Shown: positions 38,755-47,100, counted from the stretch's first letter. The stretch is DNA of 64,000 nt from Enterobacter vonholyi (GCF_008364555.1 NZ_VTUC01000001.1:124001-188000), one strand, 5' to 3'. Numbers and translations: made by a program. The notes: a model not told the origin generated them from the letters alone.

Positions 38755-39786
38755 ATGAAAAAAATCGACATTCGTGGTTCCGCTTTTGCAGTAGGTCAGG
38801 CGCTTGGCGCGTTCGGCCGCGAGGCCTGGCATGCAAAACTGACGCAAACGGCCTTGTGGCAAACCGTTACCGCCATGAAAGACGCAGAACAGACCCGGAG
38901 CATGCGCTCGCGGGTCCAGTCTCAATATCCCCTGATCTGGCAGGAGCTGGAAGGTTTGGCCGAGGGCCTGGATGCACCGTTTGATGAGGTGTTTGCCTGG
39001 AACTGCCGTGGCGATCTGGTGCGCTCAACCTCCGATGGCTGCACCACGGTAGCGGGAAGCACCGCTGAGGGAGAGCTGATTATCGCGCATAATGAAGACG
39101 GTTTCCCGCAGCTTCGCAATGACTGCGCCATCGTCAGCATCACCCCGGATGACGGCCTGGCGTTCACCAGTTTTGCTTATCCGGGATCGATTTGCGGACA
39201 TACCTTCGCCGTAAACGAAAAGGGCGTAGTGAATACGGTGAATAACATACGCGCTTTGCACCGTCCGGACGGCATGCCGCGCCAGATACTTGCCCGCGCT
39301 GCGCTGAATGCCGCCAGCCTGGATGAAGCTGTCACTATACTGACCTCATCACCACGCGCCGGAGCCTTTCATCATACGCTGGGACAAATGGGAGACAGCC
39401 GGCTGTTCAGCGTGGAGGCGACGGGAACAGGCTGTTCCGTCACGCCGCTGCGGGACGTTTTCGCCCATGCTAATCACCTTATCCACCCTCAGCTTGATGC
39501 GGTTGAGCAGGTAATCACTGACAGCTCCCGGTCACGCCAGCAGCGGCTAAACGCCTGGCTGGAGACGCAATCTCACCTTGATGCTGCAGCGGCTCTGGGT
39601 ATTCTTTCAGACCAGCATGATCCCGCGCTCCCGATTTATCGTCTCTCGCCACAGGACCCGGATGAAGAGAACACGCTGGCCACGGCCATTTTTACCCTGA
39701 GTACGTCGGACATAAAATGGCAGATATTCACTCACGATCGGCAAAAACCCGTTTTACAGCAGGAATGCCCGGCGGCGCTGCGCTAG
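38755..39786 (+). CDS. C45-family autoproteolytic acyltransferase/amidohydrolase
   Basis: The 343-residue protein resembles acyl-CoA:6-aminopenicillanate acyltransferase (peptidase family C45, Ntn-hydrolase fold). The helical lead ends in ELEGLAEGLDAPFDEVFAWN, followed by DGCTTVAG with the predicted self-cleavage before Cys96, then IIAHNEDGF near residue 105 with the conserved asparagine and aspartate. After cleavage Cys96 would be the nucleophile for an amide bond. No signal peptide, so it acts in the cytosol on an imported amide. A GTG at 38740 is an alternative start. The last codons and stop (39775-39786) lie inside a REP element. Confidence 0.85.
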   Translation: MKKIDIRGSAFAVGQALGAFGREAWHAKLTQTALWQTVTAMKDAEQTRSMRSRVQSQYPLIWQELEGLAEGLDAPFDEVFAWNCRGDLVRSTSDGCTTVAGSTAEGELIIAHNEDGFPQLRNDCAIVSITPDDGLAFTSFAYPGSICGHTFAVNEKGVVNTVNNIRALHRPDGMPRQILARAALNAASLDEAVTILTSSPRAGAFHHTLGQMGDSRLFSVEATGTGCSVTPLRDVFAHANHLIHPQLDAVEQVITDSSRSRQQRLNAWLETQSHLDAAAALGILSDQHDPALPIYRLSPQDPDEENTLATAIFTLSTSDIKWQIFTHDRQKPVLQQECPAALR

Positions 39787-39850
39787 CGCGGGCCTACAGG
39801 GCTGTGATTTTTGTAGGCCGGGTCAGGCGTAGCCGCCACCCGGCAATGCC
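39775..39850. repeat. REP element pair overlapping the end of the C45 gene
   Basis: GCGGCGCTGCGCTAGCGCGGGCC and the inverted GTAGGCCGGGTCAGGCGTAGCCGCCACCCGGC lie head to head. The stop codon TAG of the C45 gene falls within the first unit, so the protein's final residues (AALR) are REP-encoded. This marks the likely end of the RpiR-controlled operon. The ~165 bases after it hold no recognisable gene. Confidence 0.8.
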
Positions 39851-40017
39851 GTTCTGGAAGCCGCCTCGCAAACCTGCAAGCAACCTTATGTAATTCAGGG
39901 GCATCCCCTTTCCTTCCTTTTTTCACCGCCGTAAAGTGCCTGCGTTGCGGTACATCCGTAACCGGGCGTAGGAACCCGTTAGCATGACATGACATTTTTG
40001 GACAAAGAGGATGCTAA

Positions 40018-40473
40018 ATGGCGACTATCCCTGAATTTTCCTACGCGCTTTCTGAGGAAAGCGCTGTTCATCATCTCATCAACCACCCAAATTCCGATTC
40101 TGCGGATCTCTTCGAACTGGCCGATGCCTGCGCCGCTTACGTAAGCGTACTGGTGGAAACTGACGACGCGGTGACGTTTGCCATGCTCTGTACGCGATTA
40201 CTGGCTGCGCTGAAACGGCTGCGCGAGTGCTGTGACTCGGAACTTCCGCCGTATCTGGTTGAACAGTTGGTTGCGGGGGAAAAGATTACCTCCTGCGTGC
40301 CGGACTGCTGGCAGGAAACGACGTTGCAGGTGGATTATGCCGTAGCGTTAACGCTGGCGGTGATGGGCGGAACACTGCCCATGAGCGTGGCGAAAGAACT
40401 GACCGGGCTGCTGCATGATATGGTCTGGCTGCTGGCGGAGTTTGTGAAGGAGCCGTATATCGCAGCGCACTGA
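40018..40473 (+). CDS. Unrecognised 151-residue protein
   Basis: GAGGATGCTAA precedes the ATG, and the frame shows ordinary codon use, so it is likely real. The product (MATIPEFSYALSEESAVHHL) is acidic, cysteine-containing, predicted largely alpha-helical, with a helix VSVLVETDDAVTFAMLCTRLLAALKRL and a moderately hydrophobic segment YAVALTLAVMGGTLPM near residue 105. I do not recognise a family. It begins the accessory stretch before the rhs locus; it is not obviously tied to the preceding operon. Confidence 0.65.
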   Translation: MATIPEFSYALSEESAVHHLINHPNSDSADLFELADACAAYVSVLVETDDAVTFAMLCTRLLAALKRLRECCDSELPPYLVEQLVAGEKITSCVPDCWQETTLQVDYAVALTLAVMGGTLPMSVAKELTGLLHDMVWLLAEFVKEPYIAAH

Positions 40474-40611
40474 GACGGGTGATGGAAGGCCGGAATTCTG
40501 CTGCTGCGGATGGGGGAGCATTTCGGCCAGATACCCTCTCTTTTCCTGGTAATTGCTTGCGGAACGCCATCTGATACTCTGGCTGCACTCAAGGGATGAC
40601 AAGGAAGAGAA

Positions 40612-41202
40612 ATGCTGAATCCTGGATTCGTAACCCGCAAAGCGCTTGCTCAGTGGCAGGATGTCCCCGCTTTTTTACCTCAGTTCCAGTTTCATGAAAA
40701 ACACCGAACGGTCATTCATACTGCGCATCCCGAACATATTCTGCCGTTGATTGCAAACTTTGACGTCCGGCAAGATGTCGTCATTCGGCGGCTGATGTTT
40801 TTACGGCAATTACCGCAGAAATTTCTGCGTAATCAGCAGGCTAACTCCATCGGCAACTTTGGCTTGCACAGTTTTACCCTTTTGAAAAACTCAGCATCTG
40901 AGCTCTGCTATGGCTTGCGAGGACAGTTCTGGCGTTCAAATTTTGGTCTGGAAAAAGTACCGGATGTCAGCGCTTTTCAGACGTCAGTGACGCCGGGCAG
41001 CGCGACATTGTTGCTGCGCTATCAAGTAACGGAATTGGCGCCAGGGCAGCATGAACTCAGTACAGAAACGTTCGTATATTGCCCGGACAGAAGCACCCGG
41101 CTCAGAATGGCGGCTTACTGGCTGGCAATACGGGCGGGCAGCGGCTGGATCCGTAAAAGGACGCTGAAGGCGGTCAGAGCGAATATTGAAAGTCAGACGT
41201 GA
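40612..41202 (+). CDS. Unrecognised 196-residue protein, possibly SRPBCC-like
   Basis: A strong AAGGAAGAG ribosome site precedes the ATG. The product has no signal peptide. The alternation of strands around HPEHILPLIANFDVRQDVVIRRLMFLRQLPQKFL and the later GLRGQFWRSNFGLEKVPDVSAF and LSTETFVYCPDRSTRLRMAAYWLAIRAGSGWIRKRTLKA recalls small START/SRPBCC-type lipid- or ligand-binding proteins (a helix-grip ending in a long helix). That is a guess from the pattern. It lies between two other unrecognised genes. Confidence 0.6.
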   Translation: MLNPGFVTRKALAQWQDVPAFLPQFQFHEKHRTVIHTAHPEHILPLIANFDVRQDVVIRRLMFLRQLPQKFLRNQQANSIGNFGLHSFTLLKNSASELCYGLRGQFWRSNFGLEKVPDVSAFQTSVTPGSATLLLRYQVTELAPGQHELSTETFVYCPDRSTRLRMAAYWLAIRAGSGWIRKRTLKAVRANIESQT

Positions 41203-41284
41203 GGTGTACCTGTGAAATATTCCGAAAGGGAACCTTACGGGAATATTTTCCTGAACATTTATGGATAGAACAATGGAGGTTTTG

Positions 41285-41539
41285 ATGAATAAACGCGCTA
41301 TTGCCTGTTTGCTCTTACTCAGTTCATTCGCTGTAAATTCTGCTGATGGCGGTAAGGGTGGTGATGGAGGAAATGGCTCTGATGGCGGAAGCGGTTCTGA
41401 TGGTACCGTCTCATCTAATGGCCGAGCGGGTTGTCCGGGCGGAACAGATCCGGATCCATCGGGGCATTTTTATCTTCCCGGTACAAAAAAACAATGCAAC
41501 CCGGGGAAGCAGGATGCAATGAAGAGCGCCAGGCAATGA
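41285..41539 (+). CDS. Small exported glycine/aspartate-rich protein
   Basis: GGAGG sits 6 bases before the ATG at 41285. The 84-residue product has a clear Sec signal peptide (MNKRAIACLLLLSSFAVNSA, cleaved near residue 20). The ~64-residue mature part begins with a Gly-Asp/Ser repeat (DGGKGGDGGNGSDGGSGSDG) and ends with a segment holding two cysteines (CPGGTDPDPSGHFYLPGTKKQC) that could form a disulfide. No family is recognised. An ATG eight codons upstream is less likely. The low-complexity mature part suggests an envelope or secreted peptide. Confidence 0.6.
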   Translation: MNKRAIACLLLLSSFAVNSADGGKGGDGGNGSDGGSGSDGTVSSNGRAGCPGGTDPDPSGHFYLPGTKKQCNPGKQDAMKSARQ

Positions 41540-41811
41540 GATAAAGCGTCACAATACGCTAGCTCATCCTGATTCTGTTTCCTTACCTGCCTCCAGCTCC
41601 CGGAAAAATGTTTAGCAAGGTAAAAGATAGGCATCACGACGACACCGACAGATAAGCGTTTATGGAAAGCTTCTCCATGAAAAAAAAGAACCACCTGAGC
41701 GCTTATCACGAAAAATCGATTTTAACCACTTTGGGCAGCACGAGATTGAAAAGAGCTATCGATCCAGCGTGATTTTGACAATAATATCGACCTTATCTAG
41801 GATCGGTAAAT
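41540..41811. other. Gene-poor stretch before the orphan ORF
   Basis: This 272-base stretch holds no convincing gene. A 31-codon frame at 41677-41772 (starting MKKKNHLSAYHEKS) has no clear ribosome site. No transposase fragment or rhs-associated H-repeat could be recognised. It probably marks the edge of the low-GC material trailing the rhs gene. Confidence 0.5.
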
Positions 41812-42198
41812 TCATCCTTTAGTTAAGCGTCTATTCACTATGTCATTTACATAATGTTCAATCGAAATATTGTGCTCACGATTAATCTTAGAAATGAATG
41901 CGTTAAGATGCTCTTGCGATGCATGAAGGGTAGTGGCAATAAGGTTATCAAAATCGTTCTGAGTAAAATGTTTATGTCCCTTTAACGTCGAGCGCTGGAG
42001 CAAAGTGTGTGCGGACACTTCCAGGACGGCCCGCCGGTAATGATCGGACAACAGGATGTCAAGATCGGTCTGACGAATATCAAACTCAAAATGAAAACTG
42101 ACAAACCCCGATTCAACAGGTAATGAATAAATCAATTTGTCACCTAATTGCTCAACGTAAGGTTCATATCCTTCTCCCATTACTCGCGTAGTATGCAT
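41812..42198 (-). CDS. Orphan 128-residue protein at the end of the rhs trail
   Basis: AGAGGGG lies 4-10 bases before the ATG at 42198 on the minus strand, and the frame is intact. The acidic-to-neutral soluble product (MHTTRVMGEGYEPYVEQLGD) has a beta-rich first half (KLIYSLPVESGFVSFHFEFDI) and a helical second half (QNDFDNLIATTLHASQEHLNAFISKINREHN). I do not recognise a family. Its place at the end of a series of toxin/immunity remnants, on the same strand and with similar low GC, suggests it may be one more immunity gene or a cargo of the same exchange; this is inference. Confidence 0.6.
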   Translation of the reverse strand: MHTTRVMGEGYEPYVEQLGDKLIYSLPVESGFVSFHFEFDIRQTDLDILLSDHYRRAVLEVSAHTLLQRSTLKGHKHFTQNDFDNLIATTLHASQEHLNAFISKINREHNISIEHYVNDIVNRRLTKG

Positions 42199-42261
42199 AT
42201 AACCCCTCTCTTTTCATGCATTAGATTAATTACAATTAAATAAATACATAGTATTACTATT

Positions 42262-42572
42262 TTAAAGATCGAGAAAATCATTCCGGTATGTATCAGCCAT
42301 TTCAAACACAGTATACTCTTTACCCGATTCTGCAAGGCCGTACAAAGACTCAAGCGTATCGTTTCCTTGATCATCAGACCATAGAGATGGTTGTAACACT
42401 TTGAAAAAAATGTTTATATTAAAAAGAACAGAAGCGCCAAAATGAAGTAAATAGGCACGATAACTTTCAGGGATTAGCCCTATTGATGCTTCTAATGTAT
42501 TTAAACACTTTATAAATTCATCTGATGGTAATGATGCCGGTTTCGCTCCAAAGCGCTCTAATTTTTCAACAT
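42262..42572 (-). pseudogene. Frameshifted SUKH (SMI1/KNR4-like) immunity gene
   Basis: An ATG at 42572 follows a near-perfect AGGAGGAAAGGAAA ribosome site but meets TAG after four codons. The neighbouring frame is open from there to the stop at 42262 and reads LERFGAKPASLPSDEFIKCL, then IGLIPESYRAYLLHFGASVLF and SLYGLAESGKEYTVFEMAD, which fits a SUKH-type immunity protein. Adding one A to the A5 run at 42562-42566 would join start and frame as MLKKLERFG. The joined product is only ~103 residues and ends right after TYRNDFLDL, so the C-terminal third of a normal SUKH domain is probably also lost. Confidence 0.7.
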
Positions 42573-42742
42573 TTTCCTTTCCTCCTCATATCAGATGCGG
42601 AGCCAATATGTTGCACATTGTCATGAAGATCTCTTGGGACAAGAATTATAGTATTCGCAATAAGATGATTTGGAGTAAGCATTTTTCCCTTAACAAATTC
42701 TGAGCCGCTTTCTGTGTAATGCCTTTTTTCTATGCAATGGCA
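42566..42742 (-). pseudogene. Tail of a lost nuclease toxin (Rhs C-terminal tip remnant)
   Basis: A 58-codon frame without a start reads YTESGSEFVKGKMLTPNHL, then IILVPRDLHDNVQHIGSAS and stops at 42566, overlapping the start region of the frameshifted SUKH gene. The LVPRDLHDNVQHIG ending resembles the C-terminal LVP..LH..V.H.GG block of HNH/EndoVII-type toxins. No Rhs core precedes it and a stop codon bounds it at 42743-42745. A neighbouring frame just upstream (FTIGNNAIA) may be more of the same toxin. It looks like an orphan tip displaced when the present tip was acquired. Confidence 0.6.
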
Positions 42743-42867
42743 TTATTACCAATCGTAAAATACAAGCATATCTGTCATTCTTTTTATTACTGTTTATCTA
42801 TTTACTAACATCTAAATGTAAAAAATAAGCCATGATCATATTCTGATTATGGATTTATTTTGAAATA

Positions 42868-43388
42868 TCATAAATCAACAGTTACATTCATTACTGCATC
42901 AAGAGATGCCTCACAAATTTCCTTGTATAATTCCGTAAAACTATTAGTAATTTCATAGATATTGCCGCACTCTTTTTTCTCAGCGATTTCAAACTGTTGG
43001 ATATCATCCTCAGCATGTAGATGTGTTCTGTCCCAATAATACACGCCTTGGCTTTCACTGCCATTTAATATAAGGTAAAAATCACCTCCAGGATCATCAC
43101 CAATAATTTACTTATCATCAATGAAATCAAGTTCACTTAAAAAATCTTCATTTTGACGAAAAATGTCGTGGTTTGGATTTTTCATATTTATTCCAAAAAG
43201 GGCATAAAAAGCGATAACCCCGTCATCGACACCTTCATACTCCAACTCACAAAAATCCGGAGATTTTACAACAAAGCCATTTTTCAACCTGAGAAATTCT
43301 TTATAATCTTCAGGTAAACTGATTTTGAATTTCCTCTCCAAACTTTAATTTCATCTTTATTTGCAGGTTTACCATATGAAATAGGCAT
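42868..43388 (-). pseudogene. SUKH immunity gene with a frameshift and an in-frame stop
   Basis: An ATG at 43388 with AAGGAGA upstream starts MPISYGKPANKDEIK; then the frame must shift by one base near 43350 to read LERKFKISLPEDYKEFLRLK, GFVVKSPDFCELEYEGVDD and FGINMKNPNHDIFRQ. A TAA at 43108-43110 interrupts, but the same frame continues with IIGDDPGGDFYLILNGSES, GVYYWDRTHLHAEDDI and FTELYKEICEASL to the TGA at 42868. The whole is a classic SMI1/KNR4 domain of ~173 residues. Lesions: one missing base (AAAGTTTGG where AAAGATTTGG would restore the frame) and one nonsense codon. Confidence 0.82.
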
Positions 43389-43469
43389 AAGCTCTCCTTG
43401 CAAAGGTCATGACTTAGTGATCTTAGATACTCCACCTCTATTATGGAAAAATCGATGGTAGTAATTAAA

Positions 43470-43492
43470 GCCGGAACTTAATGGTTTCCGGC
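43470..43492 (-). terminator. Terminator-like hairpin after the intact immunity gene
   Basis: On the minus strand GCCGGAA-N9-TTCCGGC forms a 7-base stem 39 bases past the immunity gene stop, followed by TTTAATTAC. It separates the live toxin/immunity pair from the decayed genes downstream. The ~80 bases between it and the SUKH pseudogene hold a short tail reading HNRGGVSKITKS then stop, which may be the very end of another lost toxin tip. Confidence 0.65.
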
Positions 43493-43530
43493 ATATTGCA
43501 TTCATTTATCTAAATAAAAAAACATGTGCC

Positions 43531-44094
43531 CTAGCCATAAAAATAATCATAGAATGCATTAAAACTTTCATTACCGATAAGAGGCACAATTCTTTTCCGC
43601 AACTCATCAATAAAGTCATCTTTCACTTCGTCATTATCATCTGCTATATCAAAGATATCGTATTGACCATATACCAAATCAATAAGCTCAGCCAATGAAA
43701 ATATAAATCCAGAGAGACTGCCAGCTATTTTAAATGGTTCAATTACATCATAACTAGCATAGACAGAGGTATTCCCTTCATCGATAACCGCAATTATAGG
43801 TTTACCTCCACCTAAATCATCACCAAAAACAAGATAATTGTTTGGTAAGTATTCATAACCACTTTGAGCCTTCGAGAGCTCACTGACAGAATGAATTTTA
43901 ATTGGCGTGAAGCCTGTTTCAATCTTTAATTTTTCAGGATTATAATTTTTATATAAGTAATCAACATCTGTTGAACGAGGTAAGCTGGACGGGAATGCAT
44001 TATCCAAGTCATTGATTGTATTAAAATTCCCTGACAGCGAGAATTTTTTGCAAACAGCAACAAGTTTTTTTAAAGACTCTTCAATTTCACTCAT
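43531..44094 (-). CDS. SUKH-type immunity protein for the Rhs toxin
   Basis: The 187-residue protein shows the SUKH (SMI1/KNR4) layout used by polymorphic-toxin immunity proteins: LPRSTDVDYLYKNYNP near residue 38, YEYLPNNYLVFGDDLGGGKP near 80, IIAVIDEGNTSVYASYD and PFKIAGSLSGFIFSLAELID. It starts 33 bases after the rhs stop on the same strand. By position it should bind and block the GHH-type nuclease tip encoded just upstream. GC content is much lower than in the rhs core, as usual for swapped toxin/immunity cassettes. Confidence 0.85.
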   Translation of the reverse strand: MSEIEESLKKLVAVCKKFSLSGNFNTINDLDNAFPSSLPRSTDVDYLYKNYNPEKLKIETGFTPIKIHSVSELSKAQSGYEYLPNNYLVFGDDLGGGKPIIAVIDEGNTSVYASYDVIEPFKIAGSLSGFIFSLAELIDLVYGQYDIFDIADDNDEVKDDFIDELRKRIVPLIGNESFNAFYDYFYG

Positions 44095-44127
44095 AACAAT
44101 ACCTCACATTCAGCATATTCATTGATA

Positions 44128-47100
44128 TTATTGACAGCTCTTCAAATTCTTACGGGTAAGATTACGGTCTATCAATCGTCCTTTACCTGGAGTCTCATAG
44201 CTGCCACGGTGGCCTTGTAGACCATGTAAATGCTCATCATAGCCGCTTGGATGATTAGCATTCTGGAGAAATACAATATTCCTTGGATCACCTTGCCATT
44301 TCCCTCCCAGAACACCATTACCTTTCACACTATTGATATGATGGCCTGTATAACCCATTTCGGACATAACCGACGATAATTGGCGATTATTTTTTGTGCT
44401 TAATATTACTTCGCGTTCAGCGGCCGTCCAGTCTCGGCTTCCACCACCAGCCGCAACTAGTTCCCTTTCTTCTCCCCATGCTCGGCTTATTGCTGTCGCC
44501 CTAGCTCCCGGTTGCGCGCTAAGGGTGGGATCTGGTTTATAACGAACTAAACCTTGCGCAGAGAGTCCCCACGGATCAATCCACCCCAACGGATTTGGCG
44601 CATACTGATAAAGGTTCCACCCACCATTCAACCCAATCGGGTCCTGCACAATAAACCGCCCGACCTGCGGGTCGTAGTAGCGGAACAGGTTATAGTGCAA
44701 TCCCGTTTCACCGTCAGCGTACTGCCCGGCATAGCGAAGCGGCTGGTGTGGCATCGCCGTACGGTTCACAACCCGTGAGAACCCTTCGCTCTGGTGGCGT
44801 ACCTCGCCAAAGCTGTCGAACTGGCCGCTCCAGCGCACCGCGCCGCGCTCGTCTGTGACCTCCAGCGGCGCGCCGTTCAGGTCGGTGTTGAACCAGTAAA
44901 TCTCACCGCTGCTCTGGTCTCGAAGGTGATCCACCCGCGCCAGCGGGCTCCAGGCCTCATTCGGATCGTAAACATAGGTGCTGCACAGCCCGCTCTCCTG
45001 CTGCTCCTGCAGCAGGCGGTAGCCCTGCCACAGGAAGCGCGTTTCTGTGGTGCCGTGCGTCGTAGTGACGATTTTGCGCGTACGGCGGCCCAGAGCGTCG
45101 TAGTGATAGCGCGCCTCAAACCGCCCTTCCGGCCCGGTTCCCCGGGCGGACACCAGACGGTTCTCGGCGTCATACGCATAATGCTGTTCATACAGCCCGT
45201 TCCGGCGGCTGACCAGGTTGCCCCAGGAGTCGTATTTCATAAACAGCGCCTGCCAGTGCTGCAGGCGGTTATCCGTGACCGGTTCCGCATCGTCATTGGC
45301 GGCGAGGTTATCCGCGGCGTCATAGCTGAACTGCGCGCGGCTGTGCCCCTGGCGGGCCTCGTAGTGCTTCAGCAGACGCCCTTCGGCGTCGTAGCCGTAG
45401 TCCACCTCACCGCGCAGGGTGTCGCTGACGCCGGAAAGCTCGCCGCGTGCGGTGTAGCGATACAGGCGTTCCAGTATCGCCTGCTCCGGCAGGGTCACGT
45501 CCGTGCTTAATTCGCTGCGCTGCAGGGTGCGTCTGCCGAGGCTGTCATAATGGCGAATCTGCTCGCGCGCGCCCTGAGTGCGGCGCACCTCGCGGTGCAG
45601 GCGGTCGCGGGTGAACTCGGTCACCAACTGCTGCCCGAAGCGGATGGCGCTGACGTGGCCGGAGCCGTAGTGCAGCCACGCCAGCTTTTGCTCGCCGGGC
45701 AGCGTCAGGCCGGTCAGGTTGCTCAGGGCATCCCATTCGTAGCCCACCGCGCCGTTAATGCCGGACTCGCTCAGCACGCGCCCGGCGGCGTCGTGGCGGT
45801 AAGCGATCTCATCGCTTTCTATACCCAGGGCAACGCCTTCGGCCGTCGGCGTGCGGCGGATGCGGGTGATCTGGCCGCTCAGATCGCGAAAGTAGCGGTA
45901 CTCCGCTTGGCGCTGAGTGCGTCCGATCAGCAGCCCGCTGTCGTCATAGCTGAACTGCTGGACGCGACGGGCGATGCCGCCGTCGGCGGCAGGCCGTCCG
46001 TTTTCTTCGAGCGCGCAGAGGAACCCTCGCGCGTCCCATTCCATATGGCGCACGGTCTCATCCGGGCGCGTTTCGCTGAGCGGGCGGCCCACGGCGTCGT
46101 AGGTGAAGCGGTATTCCGCCCCGTTGCCGTTATCAAGTCGCAGCAGGTTGCCGCGCGGGTCGTAGCGCCACTGGCGCACGCGGCCAATACGGTCGGTGAG
46201 GCTGACCGGGAGGCCGAGCACGTTGTAGGCCCAGCTCACCTCGCTTTCCAGCGGATCGCGCCAGCCCGTGAGCTGGCCGCGTTCGTTCCACACCAGCGAC
46301 TCGCGGCTGCCGTCCGGGTGGATCACGGCGATCAGCAGCCCGGCACGGCTCCACTCCCGGCGCGTGATATTCCCTTCCGCATCCTCACTGGCAATCAGTT
46401 GCCCGAATCGATCGTAGGTGAAGCGGGTGACGCTGCCGGAGCAGTCGGTGCGCTGCGTCAGCAGCCCCTGGTGGTTCCAGACCAGGCGCACCACGCCGCC
46501 GACGGCGTCGGTAATGCTCTCCGGCAGGTTTTCTTCATCGTCAGGATAGCGATACGCGGTGGTGCTACCGGCCGGATACGTTTCCGACAGCAGACGACCG
46601 CGAAGGTCGTACATGGCCTGCGATGAGGTGCCGTCCGGGTACACCGTGCGGGTGATGCGGTCGGTCAGGCGATGCCAGTGATACTCGGTGCGGCGGCCCG
46701 CCGGGTCCGTCTCGCTGGTCATGCGGCCGTATTTGTCCCACGTGCTGCGGCGCATCGCGCCGCCGGGCAGAATAACGTCGCAGAGCTCGCCGTCGCGGTA
46801 AACAAACGTCGTCTGGCGACCGTCGTAATCCGCGAAGCGCGCGACGTTGTCGTCGTCGTCCACCAGCCAGTGCGCCTGAGCGCCGTCTTCGCGGGTCGCG
46901 CGGCGGGTGCCGTTATCAAAATCATATTCGAACGTCAGCTGTTCGCCGCCGCTGTGGCGGAAGCCGACCACGCGCGGCAGGCCGTCAATCTCCCGCCAGC
47001 GGTATTCGCTCAGCAGGCCGTTGACGTCCTCGTGGGCGCTCATCAGCCCGTCCTGCCAGCGGAAGCGTCGGCGCACGCTACCGCCCCGGCCGGTCACACA

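Noticed and set aside
41677..41772. A 31-codon frame starting MKKKNHLSAYHEKS
   Set aside because: There is no clear ribosome site at good spacing and no recognisable features, so it is noted only in the gap description.
41540..41811. Possible insertion-sequence or H-repeat remnant beside the rhs locus
   Set aside because: No transposase motif or terminal repeat could be recognised in any frame.
42180..42374. A 64-codon hydrophobic frame on the minus strand
   Set aside because: It overlaps the end of the SUKH-like frame and the start of the 41812-42198 gene, has no ribosome site and is explained as another frame of those sequences.
43389..43469. Short tail reading HNRGGVSKITKS before a stop, as a third toxin remnant
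   Set aside because: It is too short to separate from chance; it is mentioned with the nearby terminator but not called as a gene.
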